DNA of 56,288 nucleotides from Candidatus Brocadia sp. (GTDB lineage: Bacteria; Planctomycetota; Brocadiia; Brocadiales; Brocadiaceae): NCBI GenBank assembly GCA_011525665.1, contig WYAU01000082.1:1-56288 (forward strand), written 5' to 3'. The notes under the pieces were generated by a model. It worked only from the letters and a program-made list of their open reading frames with translations. It did not search any database and was not told the origin of the DNA. The translations under genes and the position numbers were made by a program. Within the stretch, counting starts at the first letter, position 1; every line of letters begins with the position of its first letter. Below are positions 1-7,713 of the stretch, one piece after another.

Positions 1-212
1 CTTCTCTTCTCGGCAAAGCCCTTGATCTTGTGAGCAAGGTTATGATTCACAAAGTCGTACAGGACAATAACAAAATCCATGGTCTCCGGAATTCCGTCAC
101 GGATCTTCTGTCCGCTCCTGCCCGTTAAATGCCGGATCTCCGTTACCCCGATTTTATCCAGTTCCTTTGGTATGCTCCCCAAATGATCGCCTCCTATAAT
201 AAGCACAGACAT
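1..212 (-). CDS. DUF2325 domain protein, partial (C-terminus beyond left edge)
   Basis: The leftward reading frame starts at ATG 212 with MSVLIIGGDHLGSIPKELDK and runs off the window. A Rossmann-like start followed by an xGGDxLGxIPxEL pattern is typical of the small DUF2325 family (about 100 residues), whose biochemical role is not established. A strong ribosome-binding site (GGGAGGTGG) lies just upstream of the start. Spacing to the upstream promoter and Fur-like operator at 325-374 suggests this is the first gene of a leftward, probably metal-responsive operon, but the following genes are outside the window. Confidence 0.75.
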   Translation of the reverse strand, partial: MSVLIIGGDHLGSIPKELDKIGVTEIRHLTGRSGQKIRDGIPETMDFVIVLYDFVNHNLAHKIKGFAEKR

Positions 213-324
213 TTTCCACCTCCCACGAAATAGTTTTCCCGCCCCGTCTGAAATGACACGGCGCGGGCCGAAGCCGGAGCGTGAGAAAAAAACCCAAGCG
301 CCGGGACTCCGGAATTTAAAATGC

Positions 325-374
325 GAATGAGACTCATTCTCAAAAAAGTATAAGTAAAAATCACACAATGTCAA
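325..374 (-). promoter_or_regulatory. Sigma-70 promoter with Fur-like 7-1-7 operator
   Basis: Read on the minus strand, TTGACA (374-369) and TATACT (352-347) are separated by 16 bp, a near-consensus promoter. Directly downstream, overlapping the expected +1 region, lies the perfect inverted repeat GAATGAG-A-CTCATTC (325-339). This has the 7-1-7 geometry of Fur boxes, and its core matches ATGATAATCAT at 9 of 11 positions. It sits about 115 bp upstream of the DUF2325 start. Repression by a Fur-family regulator is inferred from position and geometry. Confidence 0.65.
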
Positions 375-663
375 CAAAAAAACTATTTTCCCTGCCAACC
401 CTTTTTTTCAAGGGATGCGCTCCAGCCCGTTCATAACCCTTGCCTTGCCCCCTTTTGCCCCGGAATGAAGGCCTTGCATAACCCGAAACAAAAGCGGCCA
501 GCCCCATTCGCCTTCCCCGGCCGTTTTCCACCCCACACAGGGAATTCAATTGAAGCAGAGGGCGCTTCATATTAAAATACCGGAACATTGTACATACGTC
601 TATTTTCAGGATAGTAAACGAGGTGAACAAGCCGGCGTATTTTATGATGGAGAAAAAATAACA
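375..663. other. Intergenic region, no gene recognised
   Basis: Open frames cross this stretch on both strands, but none has a good ribosome-binding site or a protein-like composition. It separates the leftward DUF2325 operon from the rightward TPR lipoprotein gene and should hold the promoter of the latter; no confident -35/-10 pair was picked. The GGGGAGG at 664-670 is the ribosome-binding site of the next gene. Confidence 0.5.
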
Positions 664-679
664 GGGGAGGAAAATTTAT

Positions 680-1390
680 ATGCCTTTTCTTATTCGATAT
701 ATACGATTCTTGCTCTTGCTTCTTCCTGGTATGTTCATAGCCGGCGGTTGCGGCGTCCAGGACCCTGACTATTACAATCGTCTTGGCGTTTCATTGGACA
801 ATCAAGGCAAGATCGATGAAGCCATTGGTAAATATAAGAAGGCATTACGGCTGGAACCCAATAACAGGGAGGCACATTACAACCTCGCCGTAGCTTACCA
901 CAAAAAGGGGTTGCATAAAGAGGCTATTGAAGAATACAAAACCGTATTAGGACTCTACCCGAATGACCCTGAGACCCTCTATAATCTTGGTGCAATATAT
1001 GCACGAAGCACCATGCAGGATGCAGCTATTTTTACCTGGGAGAAGGCGGTAGAATTAAAACCCGATTTCACGGAAGCACATTACATTTTAGGATTTACCT
1101 ATGCTCAGAAGAAGCAATTTGATAAAGCTATTCAGGCATACAACAAGGTCCTGGAAAAAAACCCGGACGATGCAATTACCCATAACAACCTGGGGGTCGC
1201 CTATACCGAAAAAGGGCTGCTGGATGAGGCTATCGATGAATTAAGGAAATCTATTAAAATTAATCCGGCGATGGCAATGACCCACAAAAATCTTGAATTT
1301 GCTTATAGAAAAAAGGGGAGGGAAGAGGAGGCCAACAAAGAACTCAAAATCTACGAGGAATTAACCAAACGGGAAACTCAGACGCAATAA
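680..1390 (+). CDS. TPR-repeat lipoprotein
   Basis: This 236-residue protein has a hydrophobic N-terminal signal ending in AGGC, a likely lipobox with the modified Cys near residue 24. About six consecutive tetratricopeptide repeats then fill the rest, each of the form YNLGxxYxxKGxxDEAIxxYKKALxxxPN. TPR arrays are protein-protein interaction scaffolds, and the lipid anchor places it at an envelope membrane. Start ATG 680 is supported by GGGGAGG nine bases upstream. It is monocistronic and converges on yidD/rnpA. It resembles the TPR lipoproteins at 9353-10609 and 11692-12981, so a paralogous family is present. Partner and precise function are unknown. Confidence 0.88.
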   Translation: MPFLIRYIRFLLLLLPGMFIAGGCGVQDPDYYNRLGVSLDNQGKIDEAIGKYKKALRLEPNNREAHYNLAVAYHKKGLHKEAIEEYKTVLGLYPNDPETLYNLGAIYARSTMQDAAIFTWEKAVELKPDFTEAHYILGFTYAQKKQFDKAIQAYNKVLEKNPDDAITHNNLGVAYTEKGLLDEAIDELRKSIKINPAMAMTHKNLEFAYRKKGREEEANKELKIYEELTKRETQTQ

Positions 1391-1446
1391 AAGAGTTGCC
1401 TTTATCCCTCAGCGAATACAGTGTGTCACTGCAGGAGAAGGGCATC

Positions 1447-1464
1447 TTTTCCCTGCAGGGAAAA
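1447..1464. terminator. Palindrome between convergent genes, possible terminator
   Basis: TTTTCCCTGCAGGGAAAA is a perfect 18-bp palindrome between the convergent TPR lipoprotein and yidD genes. It carries A or T tracts on both sides, so a bidirectional terminator is plausible. The stem has no real loop, so confidence is limited. Confidence 0.35.
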
Positions 1465-1478
1465 AAGTCGCCAAAGAC

Positions 1479-1688
1479 CTAATTAACCGGGTCATAACCG
1501 GAACCGCCGAAGGGATGACACCTCAGTACACGCCATACCCCCAGACAAATGCCCCGCACGATACCCCTCTTTTTTACCGCGTCGATCATGTATTGAGAGC
1601 AGGTAGGTTCGTAACGGCAGGAAGGGTGGAAAAGGGGTGATATTATCACCTGATAGGTCCGGAGCAGCTTAATGATGATGAACTTCAT
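1479..1688 (-). CDS. yidD: Membrane protein insertion efficiency factor YidD
   Basis: This 69-residue protein begins MKFIIIKLLRTYQ and contains the YidD/UPF0161 signature: YQxxISP, CRYxPTCSxY, GxxxGxxRxLRCHPFxxGGxDPV (here GGSGYDPVN). YidD assists YidC-dependent insertion of inner-membrane proteins. A longer open frame extends upstream to 1739, but family length and sequence start at 1688. The gene overlaps the 3' end of rnpA by 20 bp, the classical rnpA-yidD arrangement, so translational coupling is likely. Confidence 0.93.
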   Translation of the reverse strand: MKFIIIKLLRTYQVIISPLFHPSCRYEPTCSQYMIDAVKKRGIVRGICLGVWRVLRCHPFGGSGYDPVN

Positions 1689-2040
1689 TGGCAAAGGTTT
1701 CGCTAATTTGGAGCAGTAATTTCGCAACCCCCCCTTCAACGTCTGACAGTTTCAGATCAGAAGAAAAAGGATGCCGGGGAATGGCAATAATATCAACGGG
1801 TATTGTGAGGATGTGTTTATTCAACCGGTATGCCTCCCTTAGCAAGCGCTTGGCACGATTGCGCCGCACGGCGTTTCCTACTTTTTTACTCACCACCAGT
1901 CCTAACCGGGAATGCGGAAGGCCGTTTGGCATAACGTAGAGAACAACCTTTCCGTTTTTAAACACCTTACCTCCCTCAAAAGCATTTTCAAACTCCTTCT
2001 TTCGCGTCAGACGTTCGGTCTTTGTAAATCGAAAATTCAT
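1669..2040 (-). CDS. rnpA: Ribonuclease P protein component
   Basis: This 123-residue protein is the basic protein cofactor of RNase P, which matures tRNA 5' ends. The RnpA signature is clear: FTKxERLTRKKEFxxxFxxG near the N-terminus and the RNR-type motif NAVRRNRAKRLLREAYR in the middle. The frame is open up to 2118, but the extra 26 residues are encoded by palindromic repeat DNA (2060-2127), so the start is placed at ATG 2040. Downstream yidD overlaps it. The usual upstream partner rpmH (L34) is absent: the 117 bp to the next gene are too short to hold it. Confidence 0.92.
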   Translation of the reverse strand: MNFRFTKTERLTRKKEFENAFEGGKVFKNGKVVLYVMPNGLPHSRLGLVVSKKVGNAVRRNRAKRLLREAYRLNKHILTIPVDIIAIPRHPFSSDLKLSDVEGGVAKLLLQISETFANEVHHH

Positions 2041-2059
2041 GGGCTGAAACCATCTCTTA

Positions 2060-2096
2060 GCCGTTGAAGGGTGCGTAGGACGCACCCAGCAATGGC
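2060..2096. repeat. Dispersed-type palindromic repeat upstream of rnpA
   Basis: The core GGGTGCGT-AGG-ACGCACCC (2069-2087) is flanked by a second complementary pair (2060-2066 with 2090-2096), giving a two-part hairpin of 37 bases. Elements with a GGTGCG..CGCACC core are common short dispersed repeats in bacteria. This copy lies in the 5' region of rnpA and makes the reading frame appear to extend upstream. Confidence 0.6.
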
Positions 2097-2107
2097 TTGC
2101 CTGTAAA

Positions 2108-2127
2108 GGGTAATTCATGAATTACCC
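2108..2127. repeat. Perfect 20-bp palindrome
   Basis: GGGTAATTCATGAATTACCC is a perfect palindrome, 11 bp beyond the previous repeat and 68 bp upstream of the rnpA start. It may belong to the same composite repeat unit or be an operator; the sequence alone does not decide. Confidence 0.5.
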
Positions 2128-2235
2128 CTATAAAACTGAAATACATTAAAATGAAGATTCCTAAAACGGGGAGGCTGGTGATACATTCAGGTTAGCAGAA
2201 ACACATGGCGGAGTCAATGGTTACCGGTAACAGGG

Positions 2236-3111
2236 TCAAACAACGCCACGGAGTTTCTTGAATTCCTCCGGCAAAGGTACTTGTTTGAAGCCCAGAGCAA
2301 AAGCCTTTGAGCTATCAAGTGAAACATCCGGAGGTCTGGGTGCTGCCACAACCACATCCTGTTGCCTGCACGGTATCAACCTGGCTTCATGAATACCAAG
2401 GGTATCCATGAGCAACTTGCCGAAATCGTAGCGTGATATACGTTCAATACCTCCTAAATGGAGTAATCCGCTAACCTTTCCAAGAGCCAGAAAAATCCCG
2501 CAAACAGCAGCTTTTACACTTATCGGGGTCCTGAATTCATCCACAAACAGACGCAACTCCCGACCCGCCCTCATTGCCTCTATCATTGGTTGAATAAAGC
2601 TTTTGGCGCCGGGTCCGGGAATACCAAACATCAAGGCCATACGGCAAACAGCAACCACAGGATGGTATTTGAGCATACCCTTCTCAGCCAATACCTTCTG
2701 TTCACCATAAAAATTGACGGGACAAACGGGATCTTCCTCACGGTACGGGGCATTCAAACCATCGAAGACCAAATCAGTTGATGTAAAAACGCACGGGATT
2801 TTATGGTCGGCACAAAGGGCTGCAACATTAATAGAGGCATCGACATTGATTTTCTGTGACTCAATCCGATGGGTCTGACAAAAATTCGGGTCAGATTTCG
2901 CTGCTGTGTGGATTACTGCGTCAGGATGGATATCCTGAAATAATTTCCTTAGTTCCTTATAATCTGTTAAATCGATCCTCATGATGTTTACGCCTGCATT
3001 TTCCACACGATGGGAAAAAACTGTCCCGAATGTCTTCCATGCATTCTTCGCTGTCTGACAGATATTCCAGCCAAGGAAACCACTTGCGCCCGTAACGAGC
3101 AATTTTTTCAT
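2236..3111 (-). CDS. NAD(P)-dependent SDR, RmlD-like dTDP-4-dehydrorhamnose reductase family
   Basis: This extended short-chain dehydrogenase/reductase has 291 residues. The N-terminal GASGFLG is the nucleotide-binding glycine motif, the middle has the serine/threonine element TSTDLVFDG, and YGEQK is the catalytic YxxxK. Similarity is greatest to RmlD-type dTDP-4-dehydrorhamnose reductases, which make nucleotide sugars for surface glycans; the exact substrate cannot be read. The frame is open to 3183, but ATG 3111 (MKKLLVTGASG) places the Rossmann motif at the expected position. No other rhamnose genes adjoin it, so a general sugar epimerase/reductase call is safest. Confidence 0.85.
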   Translation of the reverse strand: MKKLLVTGASGFLGWNICQTAKNAWKTFGTVFSHRVENAGVNIMRIDLTDYKELRKLFQDIHPDAVIHTAAKSDPNFCQTHRIESQKINVDASINVAALCADHKIPCVFTSTDLVFDGLNAPYREEDPVCPVNFYGEQKVLAEKGMLKYHPVVAVCRMALMFGIPGPGAKSFIQPMIEAMRAGRELRLFVDEFRTPISVKAAVCGIFLALGKVSGLLHLGGIERISRYDFGKLLMDTLGIHEARLIPCRQQDVVVAAPRPPDVSLDSSKAFALGFKQVPLPEEFKKLRGVV

Positions 3112-3195
3112 ACGAAACTCAGTTTGTTTTTCTACCAATAGATTTAGAGGAACACATTCTTTTATTACTGCGTCCAGATTCATAATTGAGGGATT

Positions 3196-3617
3196 CTAAA
3201 AATTTGTTGGCGTGTACTCATTCGCTGGAAATTTTCCTGCGTGATTGCCAGGTGTCATTTCCCAACACTTTGCTTTTTCATGATATCAAAGAAAGAATCA
3301 TGTTCACAAACACATGGAGTATTGGCAGCATCTCCAAGATGAATTACGGGGGTATGGGCGCCATAGGCTTCTACTACCCGTTGCAGAAGGTCAGAACAAA
3401 ATAAATCCTGTTGCACAGGCCTGATAGCTACAGGAATAACCTTATCTATTATTCCGTTTCTTAATGCGTTAATAGGATTCCCATACAGATTGTTAATCTG
3501 GTTATCTGAAATAATTAATACCTCGGGCAACTTCTCAAAGGGCAATTCTATTTGTTCTCCACACAAATCGCTATTAAACAAATTGATGAATGAGGGTACC
3601 CTCGCATAATTTGTCAA
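3196..3617 (-). pseudogene. Truncated, frameshifted copy of the neighbouring metallophosphoesterase
   Basis: The first 120 codons (3617-3255) encode a clear paralogue of the N-terminal third of the 563-residue phosphoesterase upstream, including a SDNQINNLYGNP stretch, IRPVQQDL and the metal-site motif HLGD. The frame then stops at 3255. In another frame the sequence continues with MTPGNHAGKF, matching the PGNHD metal motif of the intact gene, and ends at a TAG at 3196-3198. The remaining two thirds, with the AHHP and GHTH motifs, are absent. It lies 34 bp after the hammerhead gene in the same operon. It looks like a decaying tandem duplicate, not a functional enzyme. Confidence 0.8.
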
Positions 3618-3651
3618 CAGGAGATCTCAATACTTCACGCTCTGTTTTAAT

Positions 3652-3939
3652 TCAGGAAATCTGTGCCAGAAGTTGCGAAGGTTCATACTCCAGATTTTCA
3701 AAACGTATGCTTCTATTCAAGTATTTTACCTTTCCTGCACATCCACCGGGGGCTTTTAATGATTCAAGCGAGTGATCACCCCATTGAATCGTTGCAAGGA
3801 CATCCTCAGGTTCAACATTATCGCCTACTTCCTTTTTCCAATCTATCGAAGCAACATATTCTTCTTTCTCTGCAAATGCTGCCGGATTATTTCTCAACTC
3901 TTTAGTGGTAGCGTCATAGGTGACCAATGGGTTACTCAT
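3652..3939 (-). CDS. Small biotinyl/lipoyl-like hammerhead domain protein
   Basis: This 95-residue soluble protein carries a segment (roughly residues 28-93) resembling the biotinyl/lipoyl or HlyD-type barrel-sandwich hybrid: VGDNVEPEDVLATI followed by LKAPGGCAGKV, the usual x-x-APxxGxV turn. The canonical EAMKM or DKA acceptor lysine motif is missing at the hairpin, so covalent biotin or lipoate attachment is doubtful. The start overlaps the end of the phosphoesterase gene by 8 bp, indicating translational coupling. The role is unknown; it may be an adaptor for the envelope proteins of this operon. Confidence 0.65.
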   Translation of the reverse strand: MSNPLVTYDATTKELRNNPAAFAEKEEYVASIDWKKEVGDNVEPEDVLATIQWGDHSLESLKAPGGCAGKVKYLNRSIRFENLEYEPSQLLAQIS

Positions 3940-5623
3940 TATTGACTCCTTTCGGGGAAGGGAAACGTATATACGGGTCTGTTACTACAGGTTTGCGTCC
4001 TTCTAGTTTGTCGTATTTACTCGCCCACACTGCCTGCCACAGTCTGTAGTCGCGTCTCTCAAGCGAATTCCTTACTTTTCTCTTTTTGTCAAATCCTTCC
4101 AATGTTATTAAGAGAGAGGTCATTTCCTTTATGTCTTTATTTTTCAATACCCCTTCAATAGCATTAATAACAGCTTGGTCGTTTGAACAGTCCTTTACCC
4201 AGACAGTATTGTCTTCGGCGCTTTCAACATTAACGAGAAGTTCTCTATACGTATGCAGGAGCGCGACAAGCAGATCTTTTTGAGTCTTTGTTGGATCCAC
4301 CTCATACTTATAATTATGAGCCAGGTAAAAATTTTCGGCGTCTGTTTCTTTAATCTCCCACTTCACTGCATTACATTGCGGCTTCATGGGAGGAACTGCG
4401 TTGTCCCAAATATCAGGTATACGAAATAGCGGGGTACGAATGACAATATTTTTAGGATCGTTTTTAATCTGATGAATTTCAAATGTTCTGAATTCAATGG
4501 GCCAATCAACTATGGAACCAACATTAAGCTCGATCCACCCGTTGTCTCCACCCTGAACATAGTATTCACCCTGATGTGTGTGACCTGAAACATAAAGAGG
4601 AATAGTGTATTTTTCCCTAAACATGTCAATTTTATGACTCGTACTCGTTATCAGACTTGAATAAGGATGGTGAGCCATTAAGATTGTTATTTTTTCCCCC
4701 TTCGGAGCATTACTAAGCCATCTCTCTGCAATTTCAAGCTGATCCGACAGCATACTGCCACTGAGCCCAGCGCTATATGATATTGATGGTATCGGTGGTA
4801 TTGTGGGAGCATTCTCATATTGGGCGCTGTCCATCAATATCGCGTATACAGGTAAATCCGAATCTCCTATACACAGGTTAAGCTCCTGCAACACATAGGA
4901 ACGATATGGTCTCTCCCTATCAATCTTATATGCAACAGATTTCAGGAATTCCTTGCAGATTTCTTCACTATTTGCAGGAAGCAAAGTAGTGCTAACAGTA
5001 CCAATATTTTCCGGCCATTCCCCCAGGACAGGATGATTGTCAAGGTACTTCCCAAAGTCTTCATTCTGTTCTTTCAGATGATTTAGATATTCTTCAACAA
5101 ATCGATCCTTGGTCATCGGACCATTAGCTTCCATGCAAGCGCTTTTCCAATCCCTTTCCAAATTGTGAAGATTGCCCAGGAGATAAGCATCGTGATTTCC
5201 GGGCACCATAACCCAAGGTTGTTTTGCTGTATTCATAATTTCACAGAACGATTCAAACTCACCTATACAGGCAATGTTCGTGCCATCCCCAAGATGAACT
5301 ACCGGATGTCTCTTTCCATAATATTCCAAGACCCATTTCAGGATATCTTGACCGTAAAGGTCTTGCTGCACAGGCCGTATAGTCACAGGGACAAACTTAT
5401 CAAATAACTCATTTCTCAACCAGAAGGGGTCACCGTACAGGTGATTGAGCTGATTGTCAGCAACCAACAACAATCTCTTTGACACAGCATAACCATCAGG
5501 TTTTTCTGGTAGGATTTCATACTTGGACGAAATAGATCGGGGGGCACTACCGCAACCAATGAAATACATGGTCAGAAATAATAGAACCAGTGTGCTCATT
5601 ACCTTTTTTGTAAAATGCATCAT
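3932..5623 (-). CDS. Calcineurin-like metallophosphoesterase lipoprotein
   Basis: This 563-residue protein has a signal peptide with lipobox YFIGC (Cys 24), so it should be anchored in a membrane outside the cytoplasm. Metallophosphoesterase motifs appear in order: ADNQ (55-58, in place of the usual DxH), HLGDG (110-114), PGNHD (141-145), AHHP (317-320) and SGHTHQ (346-351), forming the expected dinuclear metal site. About 200 extra C-terminal residues show no recognised domain. Start ATG 5623 is preceded by GAGGAG. The gene is the second of the leftward operon beginning at 7071, under the c-di-GMP riboswitch and sigma-54 promoter, and is coupled to the hammerhead gene. The substrate (nucleotide, phospholipid or glycan phosphate) is unknown. 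Confidence 0.88.
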   Translation of the reverse strand: MMHFTKKVMSTLVLLFLTMYFIGCGSAPRSISSKYEILPEKPDGYAVSKRLLLVADNQLNHLYGDPFWLRNELFDKFVPVTIRPVQQDLYGQDILKWVLEYYGKRHPVVHLGDGTNIACIGEFESFCEIMNTAKQPWVMVPGNHDAYLLGNLHNLERDWKSACMEANGPMTKDRFVEEYLNHLKEQNEDFGKYLDNHPVLGEWPENIGTVSTTLLPANSEEICKEFLKSVAYKIDRERPYRSYVLQELNLCIGDSDLPVYAILMDSAQYENAPTIPPIPSISYSAGLSGSMLSDQLEIAERWLSNAPKGEKITILMAHHPYSSLITSTSHKIDMFREKYTIPLYVSGHTHQGEYYVQGGDNGWIELNVGSIVDWPIEFRTFEIHQIKNDPKNIVIRTPLFRIPDIWDNAVPPMKPQCNAVKWEIKETDAENFYLAHNYKYEVDPTKTQKDLLVALLHTYRELLVNVESAEDNTVWVKDCSNDQAVINAIEGVLKNKDIKEMTSLLITLEGFDKKRKVRNSLERRDYRLWQAVWASKYDKLEGRKPVVTDPYIRFPSPKGVNNE

Positions 5624-5769
5624 TTATCTCCTCATGATGACCATTATCGTAACTAAATTATCGTTCAAATAAAAAACAGTGGTTATTCAGGAAATTGTAT
5701 GGAATAAAATTAATTTATCCATACGGTACCTGTGCTTCGCAACCACGCGTCATGGTCTCTCGTGTTTTT

Positions 5770-7071
5770 TTACTGCGGCCTTGCAGGATCCGTGTCAGCA
5801 GAAGTGTCTTTGTTATTGCCATTACTCTTTTCTTTTAATCCCGCAACAGCTTGTTTTAATTCATCTATAGTTTTGCCTGTTTCTTCTTCCCACAATCTTT
5901 CTATTTCCCGTTTTACCCTCGCGTCAGCTTCAGAAGTGCCACACTGTTGATATTGTTTGGCGAGGGCCGCTTCCTTATCTTCGCCTTTCTTTCCGCTAAT
6001 AGAATTTTTAATCTTAAATATTCTCACTGTTGCTTCAGCGGTGACTCCCATTTTCCTTATAGCATCTATCTTATCTGCCTCCGACTGACTTGGTTGAATC
6101 AGTATGCCACCAAGAGTTTCTTGAACATTCGTGCTTATTTGATCAAGTATTGCTCGGTCAACGGCCTTAGCAGACTTTGATACCGTTAAAACAGCGTATG
6201 TTTTATCTTCGAAATCCTTGCCTCCTGCAGTTAATCTTCCGGTAGTTGCGTCATAAAGCACCTTCGATGATTCGAATTCCTTTTTTGCATTATCTTCATC
6301 TTCAATTCCTTTATCAAGCCACCACCATCGGTTTATTATTACCCGGTCTTTATCCTCCCTTTTCACTATGACTAAATCACTTACTTCCAGCGGTGCTACC
6401 AGGGATGCCTCTCCATAATGCTTCTTTTCGATGTCTGACAACGGATAAAGAGTTATTTCCTGGGAAAGTTCAAGATCATCCTGATTTGAGTTAATAATAA
6501 ACTGCATGATAGAAGATACGGTCTCTATTGCTGCGCCATATTGTGGTTGTGCAGCACTAGCAACGGTAGAAACAGCTTTGAGAACCTCTGAAAGCAATTC
6601 ATTATTTTTCTTATCCAATTCAAAAACATAGAACTTTATTGTTACGGGATGTCCCTGGAAGTGGGTAGGACCATATAACAGGTTGCCAGCCATATTTAAA
6701 TATGAATTTGACGGTTGATTCAATCTGTGAAAGGCCACTCTTTTCAGCACTTTTGTCTCATCAACAACATCATAAACCTCTGCATACACGATAATATCGA
6801 AATCCCAAACGGACTGTGCGTACTTCAAATAGAGGGTTTTCAAAGAAATAGCAACAACATCCGAAGGCAATTTTATACTCCGATCTTCATTGGTATCTGT
6901 CGTCGCGTAAATCCCAACCAGTTCATATTTCGTACTTTCCGCTGGGGTTTCCGGTGAAGTTTCTTTCACTTTCCATAAAGAATTTTGCCCGGTTATTGTC
7001 CATTGTGCACATCCTGACAACATTGTTGTTACACATAGCACGGCAAATAATATGCGATGCTTAATATTCAT
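5770..7071 (-). CDS. Lipoprotein of unknown function, first gene of c-di-GMP-controlled operon
   Basis: This 433-residue protein starts MNIKHRILFAVLCV and has a clear lipobox LSGC (Cys 21). No known domain was recognised. The centre contains a beta-rich segment with a conspicuous NRWWWLDKG stretch; the C-terminal 100 residues are charged and predicted helical, ending in a low-complexity Asn/Asp/Pro-rich tail. The frame is open to 7218, but ATG 7071 has AGAAAGG upstream and begins the signal peptide. It precedes the phosphoesterase lipoprotein by about 150 bp on the same strand. The long leader (about 630 bases) contains the riboswitch, terminator and a large hairpin. Confidence 0.8.
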   Translation of the reverse strand: MNIKHRILFAVLCVTTMLSGCAQWTITGQNSLWKVKETSPETPAESTKYELVGIYATTDTNEDRSIKLPSDVVAISLKTLYLKYAQSVWDFDIIVYAEVYDVVDETKVLKRVAFHRLNQPSNSYLNMAGNLLYGPTHFQGHPVTIKFYVFELDKKNNELLSEVLKAVSTVASAAQPQYGAAIETVSSIMQFIINSNQDDLELSQEITLYPLSDIEKKHYGEASLVAPLEVSDLVIVKREDKDRVIINRWWWLDKGIEDEDNAKKEFESSKVLYDATTGRLTAGGKDFEDKTYAVLTVSKSAKAVDRAILDQISTNVQETLGGILIQPSQSEADKIDAIRKMGVTAEATVRIFKIKNSISGKKGEDKEAALAKQYQQCGTSEADARVKREIERLWEEETGKTIDELKQAVAGLKEKSNGNNKDTSADTDPARPQ

Positions 7072-7197
7072 AGCTTTAACCTTTCTGATAAAATAAAATA
7101 TTTTCACACTAAAATTGTTCCGTTTTGTTTGTCCCCTTCTTGCTAGTATTCTGCCAGCTTCACCTCCTGCTCTCTTTTCCAGATGCAAAATTAATAG

Positions 7198-7248
7198 TTC
7201 ACCTAAATCCTGCATCAAGGCGAAGCCTTGATGCAGGATTTAGGTGAA
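7198..7248. repeat. Perfect 24-bp stem hairpin in the operon leader
   Basis: Arms 7198-7221 and 7225-7248 are perfectly complementary around a 3-base loop. On the minus strand the loop region reads GGC-TTC-GCC. The hairpin lies in the 5' leader of the lipoprotein operon, 127-177 bases before the start codon. No T-run follows, so it is not a normal terminator. It could be a mobile palindromic repeat, an RNA-stabilising element or a processing site. Confidence 0.75.
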
Positions 7249-7531
7249 AACATGTAAAAGTCCATGTTCTGCATTTTGTCATATTGCTCAATTAAGGTCC
7301 TTTTCAACTTTTTGCGTTTGCGCAAGGGTGTAATCTATCTTTTCTTTTTCCTCTTTGTTGCCCATTCATTGATGTCCTCGCATGTATAAATGATGTCACA
7401 TTATAAATACTGCTTTTGAGGGGCCGCTCAGGTGGGGTGTTTTTTACTGAAAATCAGCGTTTTTAATGGCGTTTCCACATGTTTTCATAAGATTCCCATA
7501 CGTTGGTCATGTTTGTCCGGGGGCAATAAAT

Positions 7532-7584
7532 AAAAAAGCCTTACTGCAAAGATATTTACTCAAAACATCTTCGGCAGTAAGGCT
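7532..7584 (-). terminator. Intrinsic terminator of c-di-GMP riboswitch (locus 1)
   Basis: On the minus strand GCCTTACTGC (7583-7574) pairs with GCAGTAAGGC (7547-7538), followed by TTTTTT. The 5' arm CCTTA can alternatively pair with TAAGG at the start of the upstream aptamer. Termination and the ligand-bound aptamer are therefore mutually exclusive. Confidence 0.85.
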
Positions 7585-7685
7585 GTCTTTATTCCTGCAA
7601 AAATGGCTTTTTCAAACCACTTCCGTGTAGATTTAAAGATCCACTACTTTGCGCCCCCTGATCGCTCAGGGTTTACCCTTATCGT
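7581..7685 (-). promoter_or_regulatory. Cyclic di-GMP-I (GEMM) riboswitch, locus 1
   Basis: The minus strand reads GATAAGGGTAAACCCTGAG, then GATCAGG, then GGGCGCAAAG, and ends GACAGCC. These are the conserved blocks of the GEMM-I aptamer (GGGCAAACC, short P2 hairpin, GGACGCAAAG, ..GACAGCC). P1 is TAAGG/CCTTA. Because CCTTA is also the terminator's 5' arm, ligand binding should prevent termination (ON switch). Two positions differ from consensus: GGGTAAACC for GGGCAAACC, and GGGCGCAAAG for GGACGCAAAG. Affinity may therefore be lower than that of the second copy at 36 kb. It controls the lipoprotein-phosphoesterase operon downstream. Confidence 0.85.
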
Positions 7686-7713
7686 AATGTTTTCCAAAAG
7701 TAAAATTAGCTTT

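Noticed and set aside
361-630. Leftward 89-codon frame
   Set aside because: It overlaps the promoter and -35 of the DUF2325 operon, lacks a ribosome-binding site, and has low-complexity basic composition.
7304-7369. Possible 21-residue leader peptide in the lipoprotein leader, with GAGG before ATG 7369
   Set aside because: Too short to judge; no codon pattern typical of attenuation was seen.
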